DNA of 6,086 nt, taken from NCBI GenBank assembly GCA_900545445.1, contig UQZH01000075.1:1-6086 (forward strand), given 5' to 3'. Shown here piece by piece: positions 1 through 6,086 of the stretch (within the stretch, counting starts at the first letter, position 1; the number at the start of each line of letters is the position of its first letter). The notes under the pieces are model-generated. The model saw nothing but the letters and a program-made list of their open reading frames with translations. It was not told the origin of the DNA and did no database searches. Both the position numbers and the translations under genes were made by a program. The DNA comes from an uncultured Collinsella sp. (GTDB lineage: Bacteria > Actinomycetota > Coriobacteriia > Coriobacteriales > Coriobacteriaceae).

Positions 1-432
1 GCCCAGACCGATAACGCCGATGCGCTTGCCCTTGAGCTCGCGGCCCACAAAGGCCTTCTTGGCCTTTTCGGCGTCGACCTGAATCTCGGGGTCGTCGGCG
101 TTGTCGCGCACCCAATTCATCGACTGCACCACGCCGCGGCTCGAGAGCACCAGCATGCCCAGGACGAGCTCCTTGACGGCGTTGCTGTTGGCACCGGGGG
201 AGTTAAAGACGACGACGCCCTTTTTGGCGTACTCCTCGACGGGGATGTTATTGACGCCGGCGCCGCAGCGGGCGATGGCGCGGATGCCCTCGGGCAGCTC
301 GTAGCCGTGCAGGTCGGTCGAGCGCATCAGGATGGCGTCGGCCTCCTCGGCGGTGCCCACAAACTCGTAGCCCTCGCCAAACTCGACTTTGCCGTCTTTA
401 GTGATGTCGTCGATGGTCTTAATCTTACGCAT
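1..432 (-). CDS. serA: D-3-phosphoglycerate dehydrogenase, N-terminal 144 residues (cut by window edge)
   Basis: Catalyses NAD-dependent oxidation of 3-phosphoglycerate to 3-phosphohydroxypyruvate, the first step of cytosolic serine synthesis. The 144 visible residues begin MRKIKTIDDI. They contain the N-terminal substrate-binding half: ILMRSTDLH around residues 34-42, ARCGAGVNNIP around 54-64, and FNSPGANSNAVKELVLGML around 76-94. The read ends in KGKRIGVIGLG, the first glycines of the Rossmann GxGxxG nucleotide-binding motif, so most of the NAD domain and any ACT domain lie outside the window. The start at 432 is supported by AAGGAG (440-445) seven bases upstream. It follows serC by 70 bases on the same strand with no terminator-like T-tract between, so the two are probably co-transcribed. 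The GAGVNNIP and NAVKELVLG signatures are family hallmarks. The dehydrogenase superfamily is near certain, and the serC neighbour makes SerA the clear choice over other 2-hydroxyacid dehydrogenases. Confidence 0.95.
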   Translation of the reverse strand, partial: MRKIKTIDDITKDGKVEFGEGYEFVGTAEEADAILMRSTDLHGYELPEGIRAIARCGAGVNNIPVEEYAKKGVVVFNSPGANSNAVKELVLGMLVLSSRGVVQSMNWVRDNADDPEIQVDAEKAKKAFVGRELKGKRIGVIGLG

Positions 433-502
433 GGAAAAACTCCTTAGCAGGTTTGGTTTAAACAGGTGGTTTGAAGTGGCTGGTCGGCCCGCGCGTTGCG
501 GG

Positions 503-1627
<1,125 letters not shown>

Positions 1628-1666
1628 CTTCTAGTTCCCCCTCGTAGTCGTTTGAACGTTCGGGAT

Positions 1667-1675
1667 ACTTTAGCA
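1667..1675 (-). promoter_or_regulatory. Possible extended -10 promoter for serC-serA
   Basis: Read on the minus strand, the 142-base gap upstream of serC contains TGC-TAAAGT, an extended -10 element (TG, one base, then a four-of-six match to TATAAT). No convincing -35 hexamer sits 16-18 bases upstream, which is tolerated for extended -10 promoters. Transcription would start near 1660, leaving a leader of about 33 bases. That leader contains a perfect 8-base palindrome, GAACGTTC (1654-1661), close to the predicted start and conceivably an operator. I see no T-box or riboswitch fold in this gap. Without this promoter, serCA would depend on read-through from the upstream helicase gene, after which no terminator is visible. 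Confidence 0.35.
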
Positions 1676-1769
1676 CAGTGGAGCGCCAGGCGCGACCGCA
1701 TCACGGTAAAACTCGAGTGCGCCGCTATGATTTACAGGATGGTTACATGGGGGAGGGCGGTCGTTAGGT

Positions 1770-3395
1770 CTATATCACCGGGATATACCGTGACAAATAC
1801 TCCTTGAGCGCCGTATTGCACACATAGAGATACGTTCCCAACATGCCGCGCGTCATGAGAACGTAGTAGGCGTTGACGATAATCTTTCGTAGGTCGTCGT
1901 CGCTTGCCTTTTTCTTTGCGACGGTATCTTTGAAGTTTGCCTTGTTAACGCAGACGCCCCCTTTGTCGTTGTCGTAGTAAATGTCTGGCCCCAGAATTAC
2001 GAAGCCGTAGTTGAGGTCGTAGCCCTGTACCGTGTGGATGCATCCGACCTCGTTGACGGCGTTGGGGGAGTTAACCCAATCCTTTTGACTCGAGTTCCAA
2101 CGTTTAGGGATGCCCTCAATGACGATGTCGAACGCGTCTTTGTGTTTCTTCGTTTCCCACTTCCACGCAAAACCTGCCGTCATGCGGGATAGACCAACTT
2201 CTTCTTCCTTGGCTTGCTGTAGGGAACAGAAATCCTCAAATTGGTTGACGATTCCAAACTGGTATCTGGGGGTATCGCTGTTCGGATCCCCGGTTCGCGA
2301 ATCGTAAGGCTCCGATGAAAAGAGATTCTTGAATTTCATGCCGGCATGCATATACGCTTTGTTATCGAGTAGATCATATACAAAGTCGAGATACTCATCG
2401 CCGCCGCGTACTCGCATTTGCGTGCTTAGGCTGAACTCTTCAGTTTCAATGCCCTCTTCTTCGAGTTGGTTAAGTCGCCGCTCAAGACCGTCTCGATTGA
2501 GGCCGGATGCCCTGACTTGCTGCTTGGGGTCATAAAACAGATATGCCTTGTCGCAGCATTTGAATATCCAGTCAACTTGGTTGCTTGTGTGCGGAAGGTC
2601 AAGACGATCACAAGTGCTATAGAAGGCCTTGATGCCGGAGCCCATGCTTAGATAATTACCCAGTCGATGTGCTTCATCGACAAGTAGGATGTCATAACGA
2701 TCATTTTTGGTTACGTCACTGGGGCTCAAGATATCGCCAGGCTTTAACCCTGGAAGGAAGTGCGTGAGTTTCCTGAGGGTCTTTTTCAGGGAATCCATGG
2801 GGGTGACAAAACCGACTCGCAGGCCGGAAAGGTTGGGCTCATTTTTGATTTTGAACATGAGACTGATGGCGAGGATTGTTTTACCTGTTCCCGGCGCGCC
2901 ATTCACGACGGTTATACGTTCTCTTTTTGAGCCGCCATGTTTTACGTCTTCATGCTCCTGTTCGAGACGTTTAAAAATCGTCTCGATCGTTTCGTATTGG
3001 TCGGGCGTAAGCGTCTTGAAAGGCGAGAACTTGAACAGATCGGAGTTCTCGAGCTCTTCAATCGGATGAATCGCGTAGTTTTCTTCGCGAAGCTTTGTCC
3101 AGAGGTCTCGGAACCTCTGGCGATACTGAGGCCGCTCAAAATAATCGAATTGGGCATAGCCGTTGTTGGCATTGGTGACCTGGTATTTTTCGTCGGCACA
3201 GAACAGCTCAATAAGTCGATTCTCGAACTCGAACGTTGCGGATTGGTTGAAGGTGGGATTGTCGATCAGAAGGGTCGGTCGAAGTCCTTGTCCACGTTTG
3301 CAGCGTGTTGTTTCATACGGCGCTGGTAATTGGTTGTTTGGCCGATGTATGCCGTCTTGTTTCTGCTGTTGGTAAGAATGTAAAGGACAGGCCAA
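1770..3395 (-). CDS. Schlafen-group-3 helicase half (open frame of the broken gene)
   Basis: This open frame spans 541 codons, but about its first 40 (3276-3395) are the out-of-phase shadow of the GIY-YIG coding sequence; real family sequence begins at TLLIDNPTFNQSATF near 3275. The Walker A motif (166-173 of this frame), DEAH Walker B (240-243), QMR (326-328), HTVQGYD (454-460) and TRG (515-517) are all present, as expected for the COG3410/DUF2075 ATPase. Between the frame break and Walker A I find no ATG, GTG or TTG codon in frame until the GTG for the Val at 164 (2904-2906), directly before the motif. Reinitiation would therefore give a truncated ATPase. Expression as a separate functional protein looks unlikely. 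An automatic gene caller might report this frame as an intact helicase, which would be misleading at its N-terminus. Confidence 0.5.
   Translation of the reverse strand: MACPLHSYQQQKQDGIHRPNNQLPAPYETTRCKRGQGLRPTLLIDNPTFNQSATFEFENRLIELFCADEKYQVTNANNGYAQFDYFERPQYRQRFRDLWTKLREENYAIHPIEELENSDLFKFSPFKTLTPDQYETIETIFKRLEQEHEDVKHGGSKRERITVVNGAPGTGKTILAISLMFKIKNEPNLSGLRVGFVTPMDSLKKTLRKLTHFLPGLKPGDILSPSDVTKNDRYDILLVDEAHRLGNYLSMGSGIKAFYSTCDRLDLPHTSNQVDWIFKCCDKAYLFYDPKQQVRASGLNRDGLERRLNQLEEEGIETEEFSLSTQMRVRGGDEYLDFVYDLLDNKAYMHAGMKFKNLFSSEPYDSRTGDPNSDTPRYQFGIVNQFEDFCSLQQAKEEEVGLSRMTAGFAWKWETKKHKDAFDIVIEGIPKRWNSSQKDWVNSPNAVNEVGCIHTVQGYDLNYGFVILGPDIYYDNDKGGVCVNKANFKDTVAKKKASDDDLRKIIVNAYYVLMTRGMLGTYLYVCNTALKEYLSRYIPVI
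3266..3277 (-). other. Frameshift site (net -1) in the nuclease-helicase gene
   Basis: On the minus strand the bases around GACCGACCCTTCTGATCGAC read D-R-P-F-stop in the GIY-YIG frame and R-P-T-L-L-I-D in the helicase frame. Joining the frames at the Arg codon (3275-3277) gives KDFDR-TLLIDNPTFNQ, a smooth family-like continuation, so one base appears to be missing here. There is no homopolymer longer than three C, and no X-XXY-YYZ heptamer in the correct phase, so programmed slippage is not favoured. Confidence 0.8.
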
Positions 3396-3511
3396 CTCTC
3401 GTCATGATGGGCTCCAGGCTTTGGCGTGCCAAAGTCCTGAAGCGATTCGCTTGTCTCAAAGGGCTGGGGTAGGGGAAGCGTGTATTGCCGAAGGGCGAAC
3501 TCATTACTCAT
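3266..3511 (-). CDS. GIY-YIG N-terminal fragment of the broken nuclease-helicase gene
   Basis: An 81-residue reading frame from ATG 3511 (MSNEFALRQY) that ends at a TGA at 3266-3268, just after KDFDRPF. It carries the first half of a GIY-YIG endonuclease domain: LYILTN with the first catalytic Tyr, AYIGQT with the second, and RRMKQH with the probable catalytic Arg. The Glu that normally binds the metal in this fold lies after the frame break, so this product alone is unlikely to cut DNA. The start is chosen because AAAGG (3521-3525) lies nine bases upstream and the ATG overlaps the stop of the MazG-like gene, giving translational coupling. An in-frame extension upstream to 3613 would run deep into the MazG-like gene and has no ribosome site of its own. 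The domain assignment is firm; whether the fragment exists as a protein is doubtful. Confidence 0.6.
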   Translation of the reverse strand: MSNEFALRQYTLPLPQPFETSESLQDFGTPKPGAHHDESWPVLYILTNSRNKTAYIGQTTNYQRRMKQHAANVDKDFDRPF

Positions 3512-3860
3512 GATGGTCCGCCTTTCTGTATTCGTTAGATGATGCGTCGACGGGGTAGCGCTCGCCATTGCGCTTGAGCTTAGACGAAAGCGCCGCTGGC
3601 AGGTCGATTTCATTTAAATCTGCGAAACGCAGAAGGAAAAGGAGCGTGTCGGCGACTTCGTCTTCGATAGCTTGGCGTTGCTCGGTGTCTTCGAACATTT
3701 CTGCAATGCGCTCGTCGCTCACAAAACGAAAGAGCTGAAGGAGCTCGGAGGACTCAGTTGCCATGCCGATGGCAAGCTCTTTTGGCGTGTGATATTTGCG
3801 CCAGTCGCGTGCATCACAAAAGTCCCTGACTTGTTCCGTCATGGCATCGAGCTTATCCAT
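3504..3860 (-). CDS. MazG-like nucleotide pyrophosphohydrolase, DCTPP1/RS21-C6 type
   Basis: Predicted all-alpha NTP pyrophosphatase that hydrolyses a (d)NTP to the NMP plus pyrophosphate in the cytosol with Mg2+. The 118-residue product starts MDKLDAMTEQ. It shows the ExxE...ExxD metal-binding pattern of the MazG superfamily: ESSE (residues 36-39) and EVAD (68-71), with RDWRKYHTPKEL near 18-29 and KLKRNGERYP near 95-104. The RDW..(F/Y)H.P, ExxE, ExxD and K...N..RYP order matches the dCTP pyrophosphatase DCTPP1/RS21-C6 branch, as I recall it, better than MazG proper, so dCTP or a modified dCTP is a reasonable but unproven substrate. The ATG at 3860 is chosen over a TTG at 3869 because the GGGAGG ribosome site directly abuts the TTG. 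Its stop overlaps the start of the GIY-YIG/helicase gene by 8 bases, implying coupled translation and a joint function. Superfamily sure; substrate uncertain. Confidence 0.9.
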   Translation of the reverse strand: MDKLDAMTEQVRDFCDARDWRKYHTPKELAIGMATESSELLQLFRFVSDERIAEMFEDTEQRQAIEDEVADTLLFLLRFADLNEIDLPAALSSKLKRNGERYPVDASSNEYRKADHHE

Positions 3861-3869
3861 CGTCCGCAA

Positions 3870-3875
3870 CCTCCC
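3870..3875 (-). promoter_or_regulatory. Ribosome binding site that fixes the MazG-like start
   Basis: GGGAGG on the minus strand lies nine bases before the ATG at 3860, and zero bases before the in-frame TTG at 3869. This rules the TTG out as a usable start and trims three residues from the longest open frame. Confidence 0.75.
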
Positions 3876-3884
3876 TGATGTTCA

Positions 3885-3914
3885 TTGTTTTATTATGGCC
3901 GTATCTGGTATTTA
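3885..3914 (+). promoter_or_regulatory. Possible promoter for the 68-residue protein gene
   Basis: TTGTTT (3885-3890) is followed after 18 bases by TATTTA (3909-3914), preceded by TG at 3906-3907, an extended -10 arrangement. It overlaps the candidate -10 of the divergent MazG-like gene, so the two promoters may compete. The match is modest and the call rests on position in an AT-rich divergent gap. Confidence 0.3.
3892..3897 (-). promoter_or_regulatory. Possible -10 element for the MazG-like/nuclease-helicase unit
   Basis: CATAAT on the minus strand (five of six against TATAAT) lies in the AT-rich divergent gap. It would start transcription near 3885, about 25 bases before the MazG-like ATG, with the ribosome site in between. 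The best -35 candidate, TGTGCA at 18 bases, is weak. Confidence 0.35.
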
Positions 3915-3962
3915 TTGCACATCATTTGGGGTGTGCGGTTTGTTCGATCGCGATTGCCTGGT

Positions 3963-3968
3963 AGGAGG
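3963..3968 (+). promoter_or_regulatory. Strong ribosome binding site for the 68-residue protein
   Basis: A perfect AGGAGG lies seven bases before the ATG at 3976. It selects this ATG over an upstream in-frame start at 3796, which would run antisense through the MazG-like gene. It is the main evidence that the small gene is translated. Confidence 0.8.
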
Positions 3969-3975
3969 TTTCACC

Positions 3976-4182
3976 ATGAAGATCGACGTTGATGTAGATC
4001 AGCTGCGCGAGAGCCTGCTCGACCGCGCGGGGTCCGCGGCGGGCGTGGGCTTTCCGGCCGCCATGCTCGACGTGATGGATATCGAGGACGAGTCGACCCA
4101 AGAGCTCCTAGCCCGAGCCGAACGCGAAGGCCTCGACCTCCGTGTCTTCGCCACAGGCGACGATACGGACGACGGCTGGTAG
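3976..4182 (+). CDS. Small acidic protein of unknown function (68 residues)
   Basis: I do not recognise a family. The product starts MKIDVDVDQLRESLLD and ends LRVFATGDDTDDGW. It is soluble in appearance, with no signal peptide or membrane segment, and is rich in Asp and Glu, especially at both ends and around MDIEDESTQELLARAEREG (residues 34-52), which looks helical. It has a perfect AGGAGG at good spacing, and its codons are GC-rich with G/C third positions like those of serCA and the antiporter. This suggests a resident chromosomal gene rather than part of the less GC-rich MazG-like/helicase unit from which it diverges. It converges with the antiporter gene, and its TAG stop lies at the outer left arm of the palindrome that separates them. 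The ribosome site and codon pattern make it a likely real gene; its role cannot be given. Confidence 0.75.
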   Translation: MKIDVDVDQLRESLLDRAGSAAGVGFPAAMLDVMDIEDESTQELLARAEREGLDLRVFATGDDTDDGW

Positions 4183-4300
4183 CCATAGCCACTCCTCTGC
4201 CTTATCCCCTCAATAACTTGCGGTGAAATAGGGACTGTTTAGGCTGCTAGAAGGCCTATCCAGTCCCTATTTCACCGCAACTTATGGGTGGGGATGGCTA
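4180..4300. repeat. Long nested palindrome between convergent genes (perfect 20-base arms)
   Basis: The core is a perfect inverted repeat: TTGCGGTGAAATAGGGACTG at 4218-4237 and its exact complement at 4261-4280. Inside the 23-base loop is a second stem, TAGGC (4240-4244) with GCCTA (4254-4258). Outside the core the pairing continues with few interruptions: AATAA against TTAT after one C-C mismatch, and CCCC (4206-4209) with GGGG (4290-4293). GTAGCCAT (4179-4186) and ATGGCTAC (4294-4301) are also complementary and contain the stop codons of the plus-strand small gene and the minus-strand antiporter gene. The position suits a bidirectional terminator, but neither strand has a T-run after the stem and the arms are unusually long. 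A dispersed palindromic repeat or miniature mobile element is the alternative. The structure is certain; the role is not. Confidence 0.85.
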
Positions 4301-5899
4301 CGACGCCAGCGTGGCGATGACGGCTTCGTCGCCGGCGTATATGAGGGTGTTGCCGTCAGGGATGATCGTTTGGCCGTCGCGCTTGAGCATCACGACGATA
4401 AACGGGTGCTTGCCCTGCGGCACGTCGCGCAGGCGCTGCCCTGCCAGGCGACCGTGGGGTGTCACGGTGACCTCGCGCAGCGTAACCTCGGCACGCTCTT
4501 CAAACGTCGGCGCGGCCATAACCAGCAGGTCGCCTTCTTCAATTACGGTATCGCCGTTGGGCAGCACCGGGTGCGCTCCATCGCGCAGCACCAGGACCAC
4601 GAGCATGTCCGTTGCACTGCCAATATCCGCGAGCGAGCGTCCGGCAAACGGATGTCCAGCTCCCACCTTGAGTTTGACGAACGACATGCCGTCCTCGTCG
4701 CGGTAATCGTTAAACGTGCGGCGCACGTCGCCTTCTGCATCGATCATATCGAGTTTCTTTGCCACTGCTGGCAGCAGCGAGCCCTGCACCACAATGCTCG
4801 ACACGGCAATTACAAACACCAGGTCAAACAGGTCGTGACCGCCGGGTACACCGGTCACCACGGCAAAGAGACTAAAGACGACTGATGCTGCTCCGCGCAG
4901 GCCCGCCCAGCTTACGAGCGCTACCTGGCGAGGGTTTGTCTTAAAGGGCGCCAGCAGCAGACCGACGGCGATGGGGCGGCTCACGAAGAGCATAAACGCC
5001 ATGAGTGCCAGGCCCGGCAGCAGCATTTGCGGCAGGCGGGCGGGCGTGACGAGCAGGCCCAGCAAAAAGAAGATGGTCATCTCGGCCATCTCGGTAAGGG
5101 TGTCAAAAAAGTGTGCCATCTCGACCTTGCCGGTGATATCGCTCGCACCCAGCACAATGCCAGCCAGGTATACGGCCAAAAAGCCGTTGCCGCCCAGGTA
5201 GCTCGGCAGCGCGTAGGCGACGATCGCCACAGCGAACAAAAAGATGGTCTGCGCGCCCTCGGCCGTTGCGTGCGCGCGTTCAATCAGGCGGCTGGATGTC
5301 CAGCCGATGGCAAGGCCCAGTCCCACGCCCAGGATGATCTGCTTGGCCAACAGCACGGGAATGTCGATGTCACCGCCCGCCGCGAGGGTCGCGAGCACCG
5401 CGGTAAGCATGTAGGCGACGGGGTCGTTGGAGCCCGATTCGACCTCGAGCAGCGAGTCAGTCCCGCCCTTTAGCGAAAGGTTGTGCTCGCGCAGCACGCT
5501 AAAGACGCTCGCCGCATCGGTCGATGCCACGACCGAGCCCAGCAGCAGGCCGCCGATCCAGTCGAAGCCTAGTGCAAAATGCGCAAAGGTGCCCGTGATG
5601 CCGGCGGTGGCGATGACGCCGAGCGTGCTCAGCAGTACCGCGGGCACGGCGACGGGCTTGGCGCGGTCGATGTTGGTGTTAAAGCCGCCGTAGAACATGA
5701 TGAACAGCAGCGCCGTGCTGCAGACGGTTTCGGTAAGCGCGTAGTCGCTAAAGTCGATGTGCGCCGGCCCGTTAACGCCCAGCAGCATGCCGAGCGCGAT
5801 AAAGATGAGCAGGGTAGGGAAGGGGAGCTTTTTGCCGACGGGTTTGATGGTCAGACACAAAATGATGACGAGGCCGATAAAGAGAAGTATCTGGTTCAT
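4298..5899 (-). CDS. CPA-type cation/proton antiporter with tandem TrkA-C domains (NhaP2/CvrA-like)
   Basis: Polytopic inner-membrane antiporter exchanging K+ or Na+ for protons, for ion and pH balance. Of 533 residues, about 1-385 are hydrophobic with many membrane helices. Family motifs are visible: STDAASVFSVL (126-136), SGSNDPVAYM (155-164, with the ion-binding Asn-Asp pair at 158-159) and SWAGLRGAASV (330-340). The cytosolic tail holds two successive TrkA-C-like regulatory domains, about 405-465 and 474-532. They align to each other: AGRSLADI...VVLVLRDGAHPVLPNGDTVIEEGD against AGQRLRDV...VVMLKRDGQTIIPDGNTLIYAGD. No NAD-binding TrkA-N domain precedes them. The ATG at 5899 is the only sensible start; AGGAG (5912-5916) lies 12 bases upstream, longer than ideal. 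The NhaP2/CvrA class favours K+/H+ exchange, but the cation cannot be read from sequence. Nothing here links it functionally to its neighbours. Confidence 0.93.
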   Translation of the reverse strand: MNQILLFIGLVIILCLTIKPVGKKLPFPTLLIFIALGMLLGVNGPAHIDFSDYALTETVCSTALLFIMFYGGFNTNIDRAKPVAVPAVLLSTLGVIATAGITGTFAHFALGFDWIGGLLLGSVVASTDAASVFSVLREHNLSLKGGTDSLLEVESGSNDPVAYMLTAVLATLAAGGDIDIPVLLAKQIILGVGLGLAIGWTSSRLIERAHATAEGAQTIFLFAVAIVAYALPSYLGGNGFLAVYLAGIVLGASDITGKVEMAHFFDTLTEMAEMTIFFLLGLLVTPARLPQMLLPGLALMAFMLFVSRPIAVGLLLAPFKTNPRQVALVSWAGLRGAASVVFSLFAVVTGVPGGHDLFDLVFVIAVSSIVVQGSLLPAVAKKLDMIDAEGDVRRTFNDYRDEDGMSFVKLKVGAGHPFAGRSLADIGSATDMLVVLVLRDGAHPVLPNGDTVIEEGDLLVMAAPTFEERAEVTLREVTVTPHGRLAGQRLRDVPQGKHPFIVVMLKRDGQTIIPDGNTLIYAGDEAVIATLAS

Positions 5900-6086
5900 G
5901 GGTAGTGTCCGCTCCTGGGTGGTTGGCGTGGCACGGTCAGTTGTCTGCGGTTATTTGTACCCAAAGATGGTGGGTTTATGGGGCCGAGCCGCGGGCGTTC
6001 GCATTATCGACACGAGGCGGGGGGCGCGGGCGGTGCTGGTTGGGGCGTTGGTGCTGGTGGCGCGGTGTTTTCGGGGCGTGCGGGCG
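5900..6086. other. Upstream region of the antiporter, no supported gene
   Basis: These 187 bases hold the antiporter leader and very G-rich sequence toward the window edge. On the minus strand a TACAAAT resembling a -10 lies at about 5954-5960 but lacks a -35. On the plus strand a frame from ATG 5967 is open to the window end and reads as a basic start followed by a hydrophobic stretch (AVLVGALVLVA). It has no ribosome site and is too short to judge, so I do not call it as a gene. Confidence 0.4.

Larger units (their letters stand above)
1770..3511 (-). pseudogene. GIY-YIG nuclease fused to Schlafen-group-3 (DUF2075/COG3410) helicase, broken by one frameshift
   Basis: Two overlapping minus-strand frames together spell one protein of about 580 residues. 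Residues 1-79 come from the frame starting at ATG 3511, and the remaining 501 come from the -1 frame that ends at 1770. Domain order in the composite is: GIY-YIG fold with LYILTN (43-48) and AYIGQT (54-59), then NQSATFEFENRLIELF holding the probable metal-binding Glu; a linker; and an SF1-like ATPase with Walker A GAPGTGKT (about 205-212), Walker B LLVDEAHR (about 276-283), STQMR (about 363-367), IHTVQGYDLNYGFVILGPD (motif V-like, about 492-510) and VLMTRG (motif VI-like, about 551-556). This architecture is known for COG3410 proteins, whose role is largely uncharacterised. All motifs are intact apart from the frame break near 3266-3277, which suggests a recent mutation or a one-base sequencing error. 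The start is coupled to the upstream MazG-like gene by an 8-base overlap. Base composition is visibly less GC-rich than serCA, consistent with horizontal acquisition. Confidence 0.85.

Noticed and set aside
1771..1787. TATATC/GATATA inverted repeat at the end of the helicase gene as a terminator
   Set aside because: A 6-base AT-rich stem overlapping the last codons and the stop, with no T-tract downstream on the minus strand.
3099..3120. Perfect 8-base inverted repeat (CCAGAGGT, 6-base loop, ACCTCTGG)
   Set aside because: It is inside conserved helicase-linker coding sequence, about 150 bases past the frame break, too far to stimulate frameshifting, and has no T-tract; probably chance.
3266..3277. 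Programmed -1 ribosomal frameshift joining the nuclease and helicase
   Set aside because: There is no slippery X-XXY-YYZ heptamer in the right phase; re-pairing CCC to ACC and TTC to CTT would be poor.
3276..3395. First 40 codons of the helicase open frame as its true N-terminus
   Set aside because: This stretch is the out-of-phase shadow of the GIY-YIG coding sequence, which has the recognisable motifs, a ribosome site and overlap with the upstream gene.
3861..3869. TTG start for the MazG-like gene at 3869
   Set aside because: The ribosome site GGGAGG abuts the TTG with no spacing; the ATG at 3860 has nine bases.
4370..5473. Plus-strand open frames across the antiporter (4370-4885, 5027-5473)
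   Set aside because: Antisense shadows of a gene with clear family motifs; no ribosome sites or recognisable domains.
5967..6086. Plus-strand open frame running off the window end, possibly a divergent membrane protein
   Set aside because: No ribosome site, only 40 codons, and the frame is open upstream as well because the region is G-rich; more sequence to the right would decide.

Overview
The window looks like a chromosomal stretch from a high-GC Gram-positive gut bacterium. My best guess is a Coriobacteriia member such as Collinsella. This rests on the GC-rich, G/C-ending codons of the serine and antiporter genes, clean AGGAGG-type ribosome sites and the clostridial/coriobacterial flavour of SerA. 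It is an inference, not a database match. Five loci can be supported, plus one strong palindrome.

Left part (1-1627, minus strand): serC followed by serA. These are the second and first enzymes of the phosphorylated serine pathway, in one transcription unit with a 70-base gap. serA is cut by the window edge just inside its NAD-binding glycine motif. A plausible extended -10 promoter lies in the 142 bases upstream of serC.

Middle part (1770-3860, minus strand, visibly less GC-rich): a two-gene unit. The first gene encodes a small all-alpha MazG-type nucleotide pyrophosphohydrolase, closest in motif pattern to the dCTP pyrophosphatase DCTPP1/RS21-C6. Its end overlaps by 8 bases the start of a gene for a GIY-YIG nuclease fused to a Schlafen-group-3 (DUF2075/COG3410) helicase. 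That second gene is broken by one net -1 frameshift near 3266-3277. The GIY and YIG motifs lie before the break; the likely metal-binding Glu and all helicase motifs lie after it. Downstream of the break there is no ATG, GTG or TTG in frame until immediately before Walker A. The pair reads as a candidate nucleotide-depletion plus nuclease/helicase defence module, either recently inactivated or hit by a one-base sequence error. The defence role is inference.

Right part: a 68-residue acidic protein of unknown function (3976-4182, plus strand) diverges from the MazG-like gene. It converges on a CPA-type cation/proton antiporter (4298-5899, minus strand) with two tandem TrkA-C-like domains. Between the converging genes sits a long palindrome with perfect 20-base arms, a nested inner stem and outer arms that reach both stop codons. 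It has no T-tract, so it is not a textbook terminator and may be a dispersed repeat. The last 187 bases hold no gene that I can support.
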